Shown here: positions 16,574-24,896 of the stretch, in pieces
How positions within the stretch are numbered: the first letter of the stretch is position 1
How the letters are laid out: each line of letters begins with the position of its first letter
Source of the DNA: Actinobacteria bacterium OV450
GTDB taxonomy: Bacteria > Actinomycetota > Actinomycetes > Streptomycetales > Streptomycetaceae
DNA length: 64,000 nt
Direction of reading: 5' to 3'
Assembly (NCBI GenBank): GCA_001298555.1
Contig: LJCW01000175.1
Coordinates: 62,001-126,000, forward strand
Program-made: the position numbers and the translations under genes
The notes under the pieces: generated by a model
Database searches by the model: none
What the model saw: the letters and a program-made list of their open reading frames with translations, nothing else
What the model was told of the DNA's origin: nothing

Positions 16574-17224
16574 ATGGTGCAGTCGTTGTCGGCCGAGGTG
16601 GAACGGGGCGCGATCGACCGGTTTCTCTCGGCTGTCGACGTGGTGATGAACAGCAACACCTTGCTGCTGAAGGCCGACGCCGGCCGGTCGCTGACCGTCG
16701 ACAACCGGCAGGGGCTGCTGGACGCGTACCTGCGGAGCGACCTGTTCGAGCAGATGATGCGCGCAGCCGACCGACAGCGTGAGTGGTACAACCTGAGCGA
16801 CTTCCTCGACGATCCGGACGAGATCGGGAGCCTCGCAGGGGAGGGCGCCCGGGTCGGACTGCTGCGCGAAGGATGCCGCGCAACAGTCACTGCGCTCCGG
16901 GAGGAGGAGTTCACCGATCGGCTGCACTGGATGCTGACCGAGGCGCCGTCCCCGTACAGGCGTCGCCTGTCCTCGGACGAGGCTGCCGGGATCGTCGGGG
17001 GCTTCCTCCGCGAGGTGCTGGGTCCGGCGGGGAGCGGTGGTCGGGCCGCCGGGCAGGGGTGGCAGTTCGCCTCCGTGGAACCCGACTTCCTGCGCTCGAC
17101 GGAGTACTGCACGGACGAGCCCCCGCTCCACCCCGCGTACTTCGACGGGTCCATGAGCGACACCGCCACGCTCTTCCACTGCGGGCCGGTGTTCTACCTG
17201 CTGCTGACGAACGGCTCACCGTAG
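16574..17224 (+). CDS. hypothetical protein, 216 aa
   Basis: A soluble, mildly acidic protein with clear codon bias. It is helical at the start (residues 5-70, with LLLKADAGRSLTVDN), in the middle region (WYNLSDFLDDPDEIGSLAGEG), and in a helix-rich stretch with REEEFTDRLHWMLTE. The C-terminus ends in a hydrophobic strand (TLFHCGPVFYLLLTNGSP). No catalytic or binding motif recognised. Translation starts immediately after the G-run tract, which doubles as its ribosome site. Confidence 0.6.
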   Translation: MVQSLSAEVERGAIDRFLSAVDVVMNSNTLLLKADAGRSLTVDNRQGLLDAYLRSDLFEQMMRAADRQREWYNLSDFLDDPDEIGSLAGEGARVGLLREGCRATVTALREEEFTDRLHWMLTEAPSPYRRRLSSDEAAGIVGGFLREVLGPAGSGGRAAGQGWQFASVEPDFLRSTEYCTDEPPLHPAYFDGSMSDTATLFHCGPVFYLLLTNGSP

Positions 17225-17343
17225 CCGTCGCCCCGCCCGACTTCCTTCCGTGGATGATCCGCGGATGATCCGCGGAGGGAATCCGGCCCCTCGTCCTGCT
17301 CCGCATGGCAGCATGTGCCGCATGACGACGACCAGAAAGGTCC

Positions 17344-17724
17344 ATGCCGCGTAGACGGCCGGGGCACCTGCGTGCTGCGTTCCCACCGCAGCGCCGGACA
17401 CATGCATCGAAGCCGGGTATCGACGGGCTCTCCGGGCGGGCGGTGGCGGAGGTCGCCCGCCTCGAACACAGCCGGAACCACCTGGAGCCAGGAGACGTCA
17501 TCCTGGCGCTGGACCGCTGGAAACAGTACGTACGCGGCCCCGGGAACCGGCTGTGGGACGAGTGCGAGTGGGGCGACGTGCACTGGTACTGCTGCGGCAA
17601 CCCCCTGGAAGGCCGGGCGCTCCTCGACCGCGTGCTCGTGGTCATGCCACGGCGCAGCGCCCGCGAACTCCGGGCAGTGCTCGCCGAGTACGAGCGCTCC
17701 GGGTCCCGCTGTACCCCTGGCTAA
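17344..17724 (+). CDS. hypothetical protein, 126 aa
   Basis: A basic N-terminus (MPRRRPGHLRAAFPPQRR) is followed by a helix and then ALDRWKQYVRGPGNRLWDE, EWGDVHWYCCGNPLEGR and a C-terminal helix with MPRRSARELRAVLAEYE. AAAGG lies upstream of the ATG. The Trp/Cys cluster (WYCCGN) is distinctive. It is unlike any family I can name, but codon use is normal for the genome. It is convergent with the acetyltransferase gene. Confidence 0.55.
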   Translation: MPRRRPGHLRAAFPPQRRTHASKPGIDGLSGRAVAEVARLEHSRNHLEPGDVILALDRWKQYVRGPGNRLWDECEWGDVHWYCCGNPLEGRALLDRVLVVMPRRSARELRAVLAEYERSGSRCTPG

Positions 17725-17823
17725 CGCCTCGCGGCTGAGGCGGCACTCCCCGCGGCGGCCCCAGATTTCTGTCCGCGGACAAGAGTCTGAGTCTGCCGAC
17801 CTTCCTCACCGCCACTCCCCCGC

Positions 17824-18603
17824 CTATGGGAGGAGATGCCGCGTCCGGTCCAGTGCCCCGGCCCCGCTCGTGGCGATCTCGAAGCTGAGCTGGAAGCCCA
17901 GCTCCTCGAAGCCCAACGCGGCGGCGACGCGGCGGGAGGCGGCAGGGCGTGCACGCCACTGTGGCAGCAGGCCGGCGGCGAGTGCGTGGGAGACCGCCGC
18001 CGAGGCCGACACGCGTGCCAGCCCACGCCCTCGGGCTTCCGGCGCCGTCAGAACGCTGATGTGGGCCGTTCGCCGCGGCCACATCTGGTACCCCGCAGCG
18101 GAAACCACCCGTCCCTGCGCGCGGACCACGAAGGCGGGCGAGGTGATCTCGTCCAGAGCGGCCTCACCGGCGTCCTCCTGGCCGGCCGCCTGCTCCAGGC
18201 TCCGCACATCCGGATGGGCGGCCGGCAGCTGCTCCGCTGCGGGCGCGTCGGCTCCCACCGGCCGGAAACCCGCCGGGGATGCGTAGGACAGCGCCGCCGG
18301 CCCGAGCATCCGCGAGACCGCAAAGGCCTCGCCGACCAGAGTGCTGTCCCGGGCACCGTCCCTGAGGGCCTGCGGCGGCAGTTTTCCCAGTACGTCACGA
18401 ACGACCGCGGCGGCGCCCTCGCTCGGTGCGGTCACCACCGCCGATCCGCCCAGGGCCACCACTCCCACCCAGCCAGGCGGGCACAGCCCGGATTTCGGGG
18501 AGACCACCACGTTCACACCGCCCGGCGGTGCGAACGACACCGGTACGCGGGCCAGGTCCTCCCAGAGCCCGCGGGCCCTGGCGACCAACAGATCGATCGG
18601 CAT
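17824..18603 (-). CDS. GNAT-family N-acetyltransferase, 259 aa
   Basis: The acetyl-CoA pyrophosphate-binding motif is present near residue 195 (ISVLTAPEARGRGLARVSAS, matching R/Q-x-x-G-x-G/A), followed by HALAAGLLPQWRARPAASRRVAAALGF, the typical beta5-alpha4 region of GNAT enzymes. The N-terminal 130 residues form a second domain. Such enzymes transfer acetyl from acetyl-CoA to amines on proteins, antibiotics or small molecules; the substrate is unknown. The ATG start at 18603 has a weak AGGA upstream. It is convergent with the 126-aa gene and divergent from the gene at 18777. Confidence 0.7.
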   Translation of the reverse strand: MPIDLLVARARGLWEDLARVPVSFAPPGGVNVVVSPKSGLCPPGWVGVVALGGSAVVTAPSEGAAAVVRDVLGKLPPQALRDGARDSTLVGEAFAVSRMLGPAALSYASPAGFRPVGADAPAAEQLPAAHPDVRSLEQAAGQEDAGEAALDEITSPAFVVRAQGRVVSAAGYQMWPRRTAHISVLTAPEARGRGLARVSASAAVSHALAAGLLPQWRARPAASRRVAAALGFEELGFQLSFEIATSGAGALDRTRHLLP

Positions 18604-18776
18604 GGCGTCGATCCTGCCAGTCGGGGCAGGCTGTCGAGCCTGGTATCGACGACATCGCTGACGTATCGACGAGGGACGTCGCCGGCTGCGGTGTACGGGG
18701 CGGGACGACTGGGCCTCCGGCCTCTCGCCGCGTTGATCCGGCGGACGCACCCCGCCATCATCGAGGAGTGTTCGAC

Positions 18777-19217
18777 GTGCTGCCCGGAACGGGCCTCGCT
18801 CTGCCGCACCGTGCCGGCGTGCTGCGCTTCGGCATGTCCGAGCGGGAGTGCCAGTGGGCCGTATCGACACTGGCGGATGTGCGCGAGACCTGGATCTGCC
18901 AGGCCGGCTGGGCGTTCACGGCCCGCTACGAGGGTCTGGAACTGCTCGCGTACGGGGACTGCACGGACCGCTTCGGCCGCACCGACCGCGACGTCCCCGG
19001 TCTGGCGGCCGTGCACCTGTGCCGGTCCCGGTCGGGTCCGGCGGGGCCGACCGGGCCCTCCGCCGTACCGGTGGTTCTTCACGGCGTCGACCTGTTCGGG
19101 TATCCGGCCGCCGAGGTGCTGGCCGCTCTGGAGCCGGGCCCGCCGGCCGGGGTGCAGCCGGCGCTCGCCCGGTCTCCGAGCGGTTATCTGCCGGAAGTCC
19201 GGCTCTCGACGGGGTGA
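18777..19217 (+). CDS. hypothetical protein, 146 aa
   Basis: The protein starts MLPGTGLALPHRAGVLRFGM and continues SERECQWAVSTLADVRETW, a pattern seen in small Streptomyces proteins in which a hydrophobic strand is followed by a helix. Later come DLFGYPAAEVLAAL and a Pro/Gly-rich C-terminus. The GTG at 18777 has GAGGAG 8 nt upstream; the GTG at 18768 is the alternative but overlaps that site. No catalytic motif. Role unknown. Confidence 0.55.
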   Translation: MLPGTGLALPHRAGVLRFGMSERECQWAVSTLADVRETWICQAGWAFTARYEGLELLAYGDCTDRFGRTDRDVPGLAAVHLCRSRSGPAGPTGPSAVPVVLHGVDLFGYPAAEVLAALEPGPPAGVQPALARSPSGYLPEVRLSTG

Positions 19218-19317
19218 CAGCCGAACCCCGGATGAAACACATGCGCGTGCCGGGACCGCCCCGGTCCGGAACGACCAAGGACCGGCGGTGCCTCCTCAGG
19301 TGGTGCCGTGGTCTCTT

Positions 19318-19908
19318 TCAGGAAGTGCCGCGCGGCTGCTTGAGGCTGCTGAACGTAGTCCCAGCGAGGAAAACTGCGATACCGGCCACGAGGGCGGGCA
19401 CGCTAGTTGAGGGGTGCAGGACGACAGCCCACGCTTGGGCTCCGCGCCCCCCGCTCTTCCAGCCCCCAACAGCGAGGATCAGGGGTACGGCGGTGAGGAC
19501 TGGGGCTGCAATCCGAGCGCCCGTCAGGGGGTTGAGGATGAGCGCCAGTCCAAGGTAGAAGGCTGTGTTCCGGCCGATCGCCAAGGCAACGGCGTCGGCG
19601 CCCATGAAGTGTCCGAGAACGGCCATGCCCAGTGCGAGGACTGCACACGCAGCGGCGAGCAGGGTGTCGAGGCGGTGGACAGCCCGCACGGCGACCGTTT
19701 CAGTTGCATTTCGAGCGCGGCCCGTGAAAGCAAGCCAGATCACGGCAGGAGTGACGGTGATCAGGGCGCCGAGAAGGAAGTGCCCGGCGCCACCGACCAT
19801 TGCGGGTACTGGGATGCGGCTCTGCCCGAAGGCCAGGCCGGTACCGGCCGTCACAGCGGTGACGACGGCGAGGGCGAGGACGTTGCGGGATGCGGCCCAC
19901 CAGTTCAC
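19318..19908 (-). CDS. polytopic membrane protein of the ABC exporter operon, 196 aa
   Basis: About six hydrophobic helices fill the protein (for example VLALAVVTAVTAGTGLAFG, GHFLLGALITVTPAVIWLAF, LAAACAVLALGMAVLGHF). There are no soluble domains. Its ATG overlaps the stop of the upstream permease gene by 4 bp, the classic mark of translational coupling, so it is the third gene of the operon starting at 21908. It is probably a second permease subunit or an accessory membrane component. The transported substrate is unknown. Confidence 0.75.
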   Translation of the reverse strand: MNWWAASRNVLALAVVTAVTAGTGLAFGQSRIPVPAMVGGAGHFLLGALITVTPAVIWLAFTGRARNATETVAVRAVHRLDTLLAAACAVLALGMAVLGHFMGADAVALAIGRNTAFYLGLALILNPLTGARIAAPVLTAVPLILAVGGWKSGGRGAQAWAVVLHPSTSVPALVAGIAVFLAGTTFSSLKQPRGTS

Positions 19909-21164
19909 CGGCTTGCCCCTTCAGGATTCAGGGTCGGCTCCTGGTCACAGCCGGTGAGCCCGGCCCGGTTCGTCTCGTACCAGGCGTGCTGACGGTCGGA
20001 AGGCAGCGTGAGGACCTTCTGGGCGAGTTTCGCGTCGTCGGGTGAGATACGACCCTGGACCGGCGCCGGAGGCGTTTGGGTGGCGATGGCGGTCAGCCAA
20101 GCGGTAAGTGGTCCCCGGGCGGGATACGCAGGGTACTTGCGGCTGGTGCGGGCGCATTCGGGTATGGGGGGCAGGAGCGTGTTGGTGAGGTTGGCAGCCA
20201 CGTCCTGCTCGCGCACTTGGCCCTTGCCGCCGAAGTGGGCTTGTCCGGGCTTGAGGTCACGGTTTTGAGTGAAGGAAGAGAGCATGGGGAACCCGGCGCT
20301 CTGCAGGCGTCCGCTGTAGGTGCGGGTTGTCGCCACGATCCTGGAGCGGCCCGGCGTCTCGGGCCACAGGCATACCTCCGGGGCGCCCGCGGTGTCGCAC
20401 ACCAGTGCGTCGGGGGTCCGGTCGACGACTGGGCTGTAGCTCACGTTCACCACCAGGTATACCGAGGCAGCGGAAGCAGCGACCAGTACAACCAGAGGCT
20501 TCCAGCGCCTGGCCTGGGCGATGACCATGAGGCACGCGGCGATGATTCCGCCGGTGAACAGGAGCGGCCCCCACACGGCCGCAGGGTCGATGACGGACCC
20601 GATCGAGCAGCAGCTGTCATAGGCACCCGCGACCAAGTGGCGAGGCCACGGCGTGTCCCAGGATCCAGGGAACGCGGTCACGCAGAACCCGACGGCCATC
20701 GCCAAGGGCGCGGCCGCAAGTTGCGGAAGAAGACCGCCCAAGAGGTATCCGGCGAGCGTAGCGGCCGCCATCAGCGTCGCAAACACCACGAACATGCCCA
20801 GATGGGAGAAAGGCGGCAGCGTTCCCGCCACGGAGACCCCGACACCCACCGCGATCAGCATCCCGGCCACTCCCATCGCCCACACGGGGGCGAGTAACGG
20901 CAAGGCGATGGCGAGGCGGCTGCGGGACGGAGTCTGCCCGAAGACGTTGCCCCGGCGCAGGCGAGCGCCTTCCCACGCTCCGCTCGCCGCGCATGGGGCG
21001 GCGGCGAACGGGATCGTGTAGGAGGCGTTGCCGAGGACGGACGGCCCGTAACCGTGGACGGTGCCCGCTGTGATCGGCTCCGAGAGGAGCAGCAGGACGT
21101 AGCCGGCGAGAAAGACGAGCATGAGCGAGGCGGAGGAGGACCGCAGGAGAGTGGCGAGGCGCAT
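19905..21164 (-). CDS. ABC transporter permease-like membrane protein, 419 aa
   Basis: About six transmembrane helices occupy the first 240 residues (SASLMLVFLAGYVLLLL, ALPLLAPVWAMGVAGMLI, MFVVFATLMAAATLAGYLL and others). A C-terminal extracytoplasmic or soluble part (about 250-419) with several Cys residues (VCDTAGAPEVCLWPE, CGx-like ends) follows. It starts 3 bp after the ATPase stop codon, giving one transcription unit of ATPase, permease and small membrane protein. The long C-terminal soluble region is atypical for ABC-2 permeases and may bind the cargo. The 4-bp overlap with the following gene indicates coupling. Confidence 0.75.
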   Translation of the reverse strand: MRLATLLRSSSASLMLVFLAGYVLLLLSEPITAGTVHGYGPSVLGNASYTIPFAAAPCAASGAWEGARLRRGNVFGQTPSRSRLAIALPLLAPVWAMGVAGMLIAVGVGVSVAGTLPPFSHLGMFVVFATLMAAATLAGYLLGGLLPQLAAAPLAMAVGFCVTAFPGSWDTPWPRHLVAGAYDSCCSIGSVIDPAAVWGPLLFTGGIIAACLMVIAQARRWKPLVVLVAASAASVYLVVNVSYSPVVDRTPDALVCDTAGAPEVCLWPETPGRSRIVATTRTYSGRLQSAGFPMLSSFTQNRDLKPGQAHFGGKGQVREQDVAANLTNTLLPPIPECARTSRKYPAYPARGPLTAWLTAIATQTPPAPVQGRISPDDAKLAQKVLTLPSDRQHAWYETNRAGLTGCDQEPTLNPEGASR

Positions 21165-21167
21165 CGG

Positions 21168-21908
21168 TCAGATCTCCCGTCCGACGAGCATCGCGTAGGC
21201 GGCCTCGGCCTGCTCGCGGCCGCCCGCGGTGGCCGGTGCCAGGGCGTGGAATTCGGCAGGGCTGCCCCGGAACCGGATCCGGCCTTGGGAGAGGACGGCC
21301 ACGTGCGTGTACAGATCGGCGAGGTCTTCGGTCTGGTGCGTGGAGACGATCACCTGGACGCTGCCGACGAGGTCGCCGACGAGTTCACGGAAGACCAGGC
21401 GCTGTGTGGGGTCGAGACCGGCTGTCGGCTCGTCCATCAAGATCAGCTCACTACGGTGGGTCAGGGCCCCCGCGATGCCCATGCGGCGGAGTTGCCCGCC
21501 GGACACCTGGTGGCTCTTGCGCCCCGCGAGGGGGGTGAGGTCGACGCGCCGCAGGGCTTCCCTGGATGCTTTCCATGCCTGGTCTTTCGGCATGCCCTTG
21601 AGCCATCCCGCGTAGGCGACCTGCTCTCGTACGGTCAGCCCGGGCATGGGGGTGATCTGCTGGGGGATCCACGCCACGCGCTTGCGGTAGGCCGCCAGAT
21701 GGCGACCCTCTGCGGTGCCCCCGTTGCAGGTGACCGACCCGGAAGAGGGAGACAGGTGAGAGGCGGCGATAGCCATCAGCGTGGACTTCCCGGCTCCGTT
21801 CGGTCCGAGGAGGACGGTTGCCCGCGCGTCGATTTGAAGACTGAAGTCATTGAAGACGGGGGTCTTTCGCCCGTACCCGAACGAAACATGATCAAAAATG
21901 AGAGACAT
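21168..21908 (-). CDS. ABC transporter ATP-binding protein, 246 aa
   Basis: All nucleotide-binding signatures are present: Walker A LLGPNGAGKST (about residues 33-43), Q-loop near IPQQ, signature SGGQLRRMGIAGAL (about 130), Walker B ELILMDEPTAGLDP, and the H-loop VIVSTHQ. This is the motor of the exporter encoded with the two following membrane genes. The ATG at 21908 lacks a clear ribosome site; an in-frame GTG at 21920 with GGATGGCGG upstream is an equally good start. A perfect 10-bp inverted repeat sits just upstream (21926-21950), a plausible operator or attenuator for the operon. Confidence 0.85.
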   Translation of the reverse strand: MSLIFDHVSFGYGRKTPVFNDFSLQIDARATVLLGPNGAGKSTLMAIAASHLSPSSGSVTCNGGTAEGRHLAAYRKRVAWIPQQITPMPGLTVREQVAYAGWLKGMPKDQAWKASREALRRVDLTPLAGRKSHQVSGGQLRRMGIAGALTHRSELILMDEPTAGLDPTQRLVFRELVGDLVGSVQVIVSTHQTEDLADLYTHVAVLSQGRIRFRGSPAEFHALAPATAGGREQAEAAYAMLVGREI

Positions 21909-21925
21909 GGAGGAACGCACAATCC

Positions 21926-21950
21926 GCCATCCCACCGCCAGTGGGATGGC
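21926..21950 (-). promoter_or_regulatory. perfect 10-bp inverted repeat at the ABC operon start
   Basis: GCCATCCCAC (21926-21935) and GTGGGATGGC (21941-21950) flank a 5-nt spacer, ending about 18 bp from the ATPase start. It may be a repressor operator or, in RNA, a hairpin that hides the ribosome site. Confidence 0.55.
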
Positions 21951-21975
21951 TTTGGTTGTGGGACAGTGGATAGGA

Positions 21976-22008
21976 GAGGGTCCCGGTGCTGAATCCACCG
22001 GGACCCTC
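21976..22008 (-). terminator. perfect 13-bp stem terminator hairpin
   Basis: GAGGGTCCCGGTG pairs exactly with CACCGGGACCCTC around a 7-nt loop, 24 bp after the stop codon of the decayed gene at 22032-22034. It separates that unit from the ABC operon. Confidence 0.75.
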
Positions 22009-22031
22009 GTACTACTTGTTCAACAACCGTA

Positions 22032-22257
22032 CTACCAGCCGACCTTGACGTAGTTGACCGAGATGAACGTGCCATGGGACACGTCCGTCAGCGCGAAGTA
22101 GTAGTTACCCGCGTCGTCCGGGTCGCCGTAGTCGACCCACCCGCAGTAGTTCGTCCGGGTCCCCTTGGAACGCGGGAGCGGAAGGGACGTCCTTCCACAG
22201 CAGCGGCCCGGCGTAGCCCTCCCTGTTTCTGTTACCGCCCCTGCCGGGCGGGACCAT
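22032..22257 (-). pseudogene. frameshifted gene remnant ending ISVNYVKVGW
   Basis: Two adjacent minus-strand frames encode what reads as one protein: GNRNREGYAGPLLWKDVPS then APAFQG in one frame, and TRTNYCGWVDYGDPDDAG then NYYFALTDVSHGTFISVNY in the next. They join cleanly if one G is removed from the GGGG run at 22161-22164. No convincing start or signal peptide is seen upstream, so the 5' end is also uncertain. The product resembles the end of a small secreted domain. A strong terminator follows, as for a genuine gene. The frameshift may be real decay or a homopolymer sequencing error. Confidence 0.5.
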
Positions 22258-22403
22258 CGCGGGTCGTGAATCCGCCCCGTCGTCCAGCCCTCTACTACCG
22301 GTGCAAGCGCCGCTCCGACTATCTCGGCAACAGCCGCGGCCTGACGGCCCCGGCTGCTGTCCGGCACCCGGTTGGTCCCCGTCGTCCGCGTGGTCCCGGT
22401 TGG

Positions 22404-23633
22404 TCAGGGGAGGAACGTCACTGCCGGGAAGGCCGGGGACGGGCCGTCGAGCAGGTGGCTCCGGCGGTGACGCAGGTGCTCGTCGAAGAACGCGAGCGGG
22501 TACGCCTGCTGGATCTTCACCGCCTGGTCGGGATCGAGGGTGCCGATCACGTCCTGGAGCTGCTGCGCGCTCCATCCGTACGCCTTCGCCACCTGGGGGA
22601 ACAGCGCCTCGTTGTCGCCGTACGAGATGTGGACGGCACCCTGTGCCCGGATGTCCAGCCGCCAGCCCCGCAGGCGCGACCAGAACGCGGCGACCTCGGG
22701 GTCCGTGGCCCGGGTGAACGCGGCGGACATCATCATGAACGGCCGGTCCAAGTCGCCGGCCAGTGGCGGGTTCATCTGCATCGGGCCGTCGAGGCTGAGC
22801 CCGGCCCGGATGCGCTCGTCGGCGAGCGTGGCGCAGGCGGTGGCCGTGCCGCCCTTCGACCAGCCGAACGCACCCATGCGCCGCGGGTCGAGGGAGCCGA
22901 GCAGCCCGGCCGGCAGCTCCCTGCGGTCGACGTCGGGGTTGCGTCCGGCGAGCTGCTCGACGCAGTCGAGGACGAAGCGCAGGTCGGCGGCGAAGTCCCC
23001 GGGCAGCGTCGGCCCCTGCCGGTCGCGGAGCGGGACGGCGATCCGGCCGTCGGGGTACTCGGTGTACGTGTCGTACTGGTGGGCCACCGTCACGGCCGCG
23101 TACCCGTGGCTGGCGAGTTCCTGGACCATGACGGTGTGGTCGCCCTGGTGGCTGTGCGCGCCGTGGGAGAAGACGACGACGGGCAGCCGTCGGCCCGTAC
23201 GCAGCACCGGAGCGCCCACGTGGCCGGCGGTGAGCGGACCGAGGGAGGCCAGATCGCTGAATCCGACGTCGGCAAGGAACGCCTGGAACGCGCCGGCCGG
23301 CATCCAGGGCGCCACCGGGTACCGCCCGACGTCGCGGGCGGGGTACCAGACGGTGGCCATCAGCTCGCGGAAGTGCCCGGGCCCCGCGATGGCGTCCGGA
23401 CGTGACCGGTCGACGAGGTGCAGCTGGACCGTGCCCACCGGGTGCGGCCCGGTCGGCGCGGGCAGCATGAGCCGCGTCGCGGTGGGGGCGGGGGCCGGGG
23501 CGGGCGCGGCCGGATGGGCCCGCGCAGGACCGGCAGTGACGGCGAGCGGCACGGCGGCGCCGGCGGCCAGCGCGGCTCCCAGCATGCCGCGGCGCGAGAT
23601 GCCCTTCCGGCTGATGAACGGCGTGGTGGTCAT
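22404..23633 (-). CDS. Tat-exported alpha/beta hydrolase, PAF-acetylhydrolase-like, 409 aa
   Basis: The N-terminus carries a twin-arginine signal (SRRGMLGAALAAGAAVP, Arg14-Arg15) ending near ARAH at residue 40. The nucleophile elbow GWSKGG puts Ser at 259, the position and sequence seen in platelet-activating-factor acetylhydrolase and dienelactone-type lipases. VVVFSHGAHSHQGDHTVM earlier forms the oxyanion-hole strand (HG). The C-terminal His is probably in the LRHRRSHL region. The family hydrolyses ester bonds of lipids or polyesters; the true substrate is not evident. It appears monocistronic, followed by the decayed gene. The ATG start is followed directly by a Tat-compatible n-region. 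Confidence 0.8.
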   Translation of the reverse strand: MTTTPFISRKGISRRGMLGAALAAGAAVPLAVTAGPARAHPAAPAPAPAPTATRLMLPAPTGPHPVGTVQLHLVDRSRPDAIAGPGHFRELMATVWYPARDVGRYPVAPWMPAGAFQAFLADVGFSDLASLGPLTAGHVGAPVLRTGRRLPVVVFSHGAHSHQGDHTVMVQELASHGYAAVTVAHQYDTYTEYPDGRIAVPLRDRQGPTLPGDFAADLRFVLDCVEQLAGRNPDVDRRELPAGLLGSLDPRRMGAFGWSKGGTATACATLADERIRAGLSLDGPMQMNPPLAGDLDRPFMMMSAAFTRATDPEVAAFWSRLRGWRLDIRAQGAVHISYGDNEALFPQVAKAYGWSAQQLQDVIGTLDPDQAVKIQQAYPLAFFDEHLRHRRSHLLDGPSPAFPAVTFLP

Positions 23634-23821
23634 GAGCCCTCCCGTGGTGACGGATCGTCAACCGTGCCGCGCCGGGCGGTCCGTGGGCACAGGGGAACGC
23701 TGTCACGTGTCCCTGCGGGGCAGCATCGGTCCACGGGTGTACGCCCTGGGGCTGATGCGGTCTGGTCACGGGGGCGGGTCGTGGCGCAGCTGCTCCCCGG
23801 CCGGCCCGGAGCGCGGTGCGC

Positions 23822-23898
23822 GCGGCGGTTCGCGCGGCGGCTCGGGCGGCGGCTCGGGCGGCGGCTCGGGCGGCGGCTCGGGCGGCGGCTCGGGCGGT
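23822..23898. repeat. 12-bp tandem repeat (GGCGGCTCGGGC) within decayed sequence
   Basis: Five to six copies of the 12-bp unit. On the plus strand it would encode Gly-Gly-Ser-Gly linker units. No intact gene uses it. To its right a minus-strand fragment ends ILQELRSRDAALDALLRAY (stop at 23898-23900) but has no clear start. Confidence 0.6.
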
Positions 23899-24039
23899 CA
23901 GTACGCCCTGAGCAGCGCATCCAGGGCCGCGTCACGGCTGCGAAGCTCCTGCAGGATCCAGCCCTGAAGCTGAGGCGACTGCGCACCCGGTACGGCATCA
24001 CCCTGGGCTCGCTCCTCGGTCGCCAGGGCTGCGTCATAG

Positions 24040-24231
24040 GGAGAGCCGCCTGCCGCCGAGGCGGCCCTCACCGGTACGCAGGCCGCCGGATACGACCGGC
24101 TCACCTCCGGAAGGGCACCCTCGGGCAAGCGCTGGTTCTACGACGGTCCGGGCGAGGGGCTGGTGGGCGCAGTGCTTCAGGTCAACGCCGTCGAGTGGGA
24201 CGCGCAGCTCGCCGCGGAGAAGCGCACCTGA
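24040..24231 (+). pseudogene. 3' remnant of an unidentified gene, 63 codons
   Basis: A strongly biased plus-strand frame starts directly after an in-frame TAG (24037-24039) with no start codon. It reads PAAEAALTGTQAAGYDRLTS, then SGKRWFYDGPGEGLVGAV and VEWDAQLAAEKRT before a TGA. It looks like the intact C-terminus of a soluble protein whose front has been lost. Just left of it a minus-strand remnant (about 23898-24050) abuts it, so two broken genes meet here. Confidence 0.45.
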
Positions 24232-24343
24232 GGCGCCTCCCGCGCCTTCCCCGGGTCGTGCCGCCCCCGCCCGCGACGGGGCTGTCAGCGCCCACGGCTA
24301 CAGTGCCGTTCGATTGTTCGTGCAGTGCCGGGGGTGGGGAGAC

Positions 24344-24805
24344 ATGAGCGCACGGCTGAGGGAGACCGCGGCGGAACTGGCCGTCCTGTTGTGGCGGGAG
24401 CACACCGTGTACCGGGAGAGATCGGGCGGGGTGGTCATCCGCGGGGACCACGTCGGGCGGTGGATCAGCCTGGCCCCGACGGGCGTCGACGGGGAACTGC
24501 TCGTCCGGGCGGGCCGGATCCTGCCCGGCGGGACCACGGCACCGGCCCGCTGCGAGGCCGTGGCGGACCCGGCCTCCGGCACGCCCGGCCTTGCGGCCCT
24601 GTGCCGCCGCCTCCTCGCCGAGACCGCGGCCCCGGCCGTCCCCCGGCAGCGCGGCGGAGACCCCGGCGGAGCCGGCCGCCGACGTGTACGCGGCCGGCGT
24701 GACGCCCGCCGGACCGGGCGTCACACGGGCGCCGCCTCCTGGGCGGTCCTCCTGGGCATCACGGGCCTGTTCGTGTACCTGTACCTCGCCACCCGCAGCG
24801 GATAG
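24344..24805 (+). CDS. hypothetical protein with C-terminal membrane anchor, 153 aa
   Basis: GGGGAG precedes the ATG. The first 85 residues form a soluble domain (ELAVLLWREHTVYRERSGG, VVIRGDHVGRWISLAP). A disordered Arg/Gly-rich linker follows, with one membrane helix at the C-terminus (about 133-150, WAVLLGITGLFVYLYLA), i.e. a tail-anchored topology. Function unknown. It is the last gene before the long 18-bp tandem repeat. Confidence 0.55.
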   Translation: MSARLRETAAELAVLLWREHTVYRERSGGVVIRGDHVGRWISLAPTGVDGELLVRAGRILPGGTTAPARCEAVADPASGTPGLAALCRRLLAETAAPAVPRQRGGDPGGAGRRRVRGRRDARRTGRHTGAASWAVLLGITGLFVYLYLATRSG

Positions 24806-24896
24806 GACCACAACGGACCCGCAACCGGTCCGCAGCCGGGTGACTCCCACTGAGCCCGGGCCTACCGTCCGGGCCGTCCCACCCGCCCCGTTGCGG

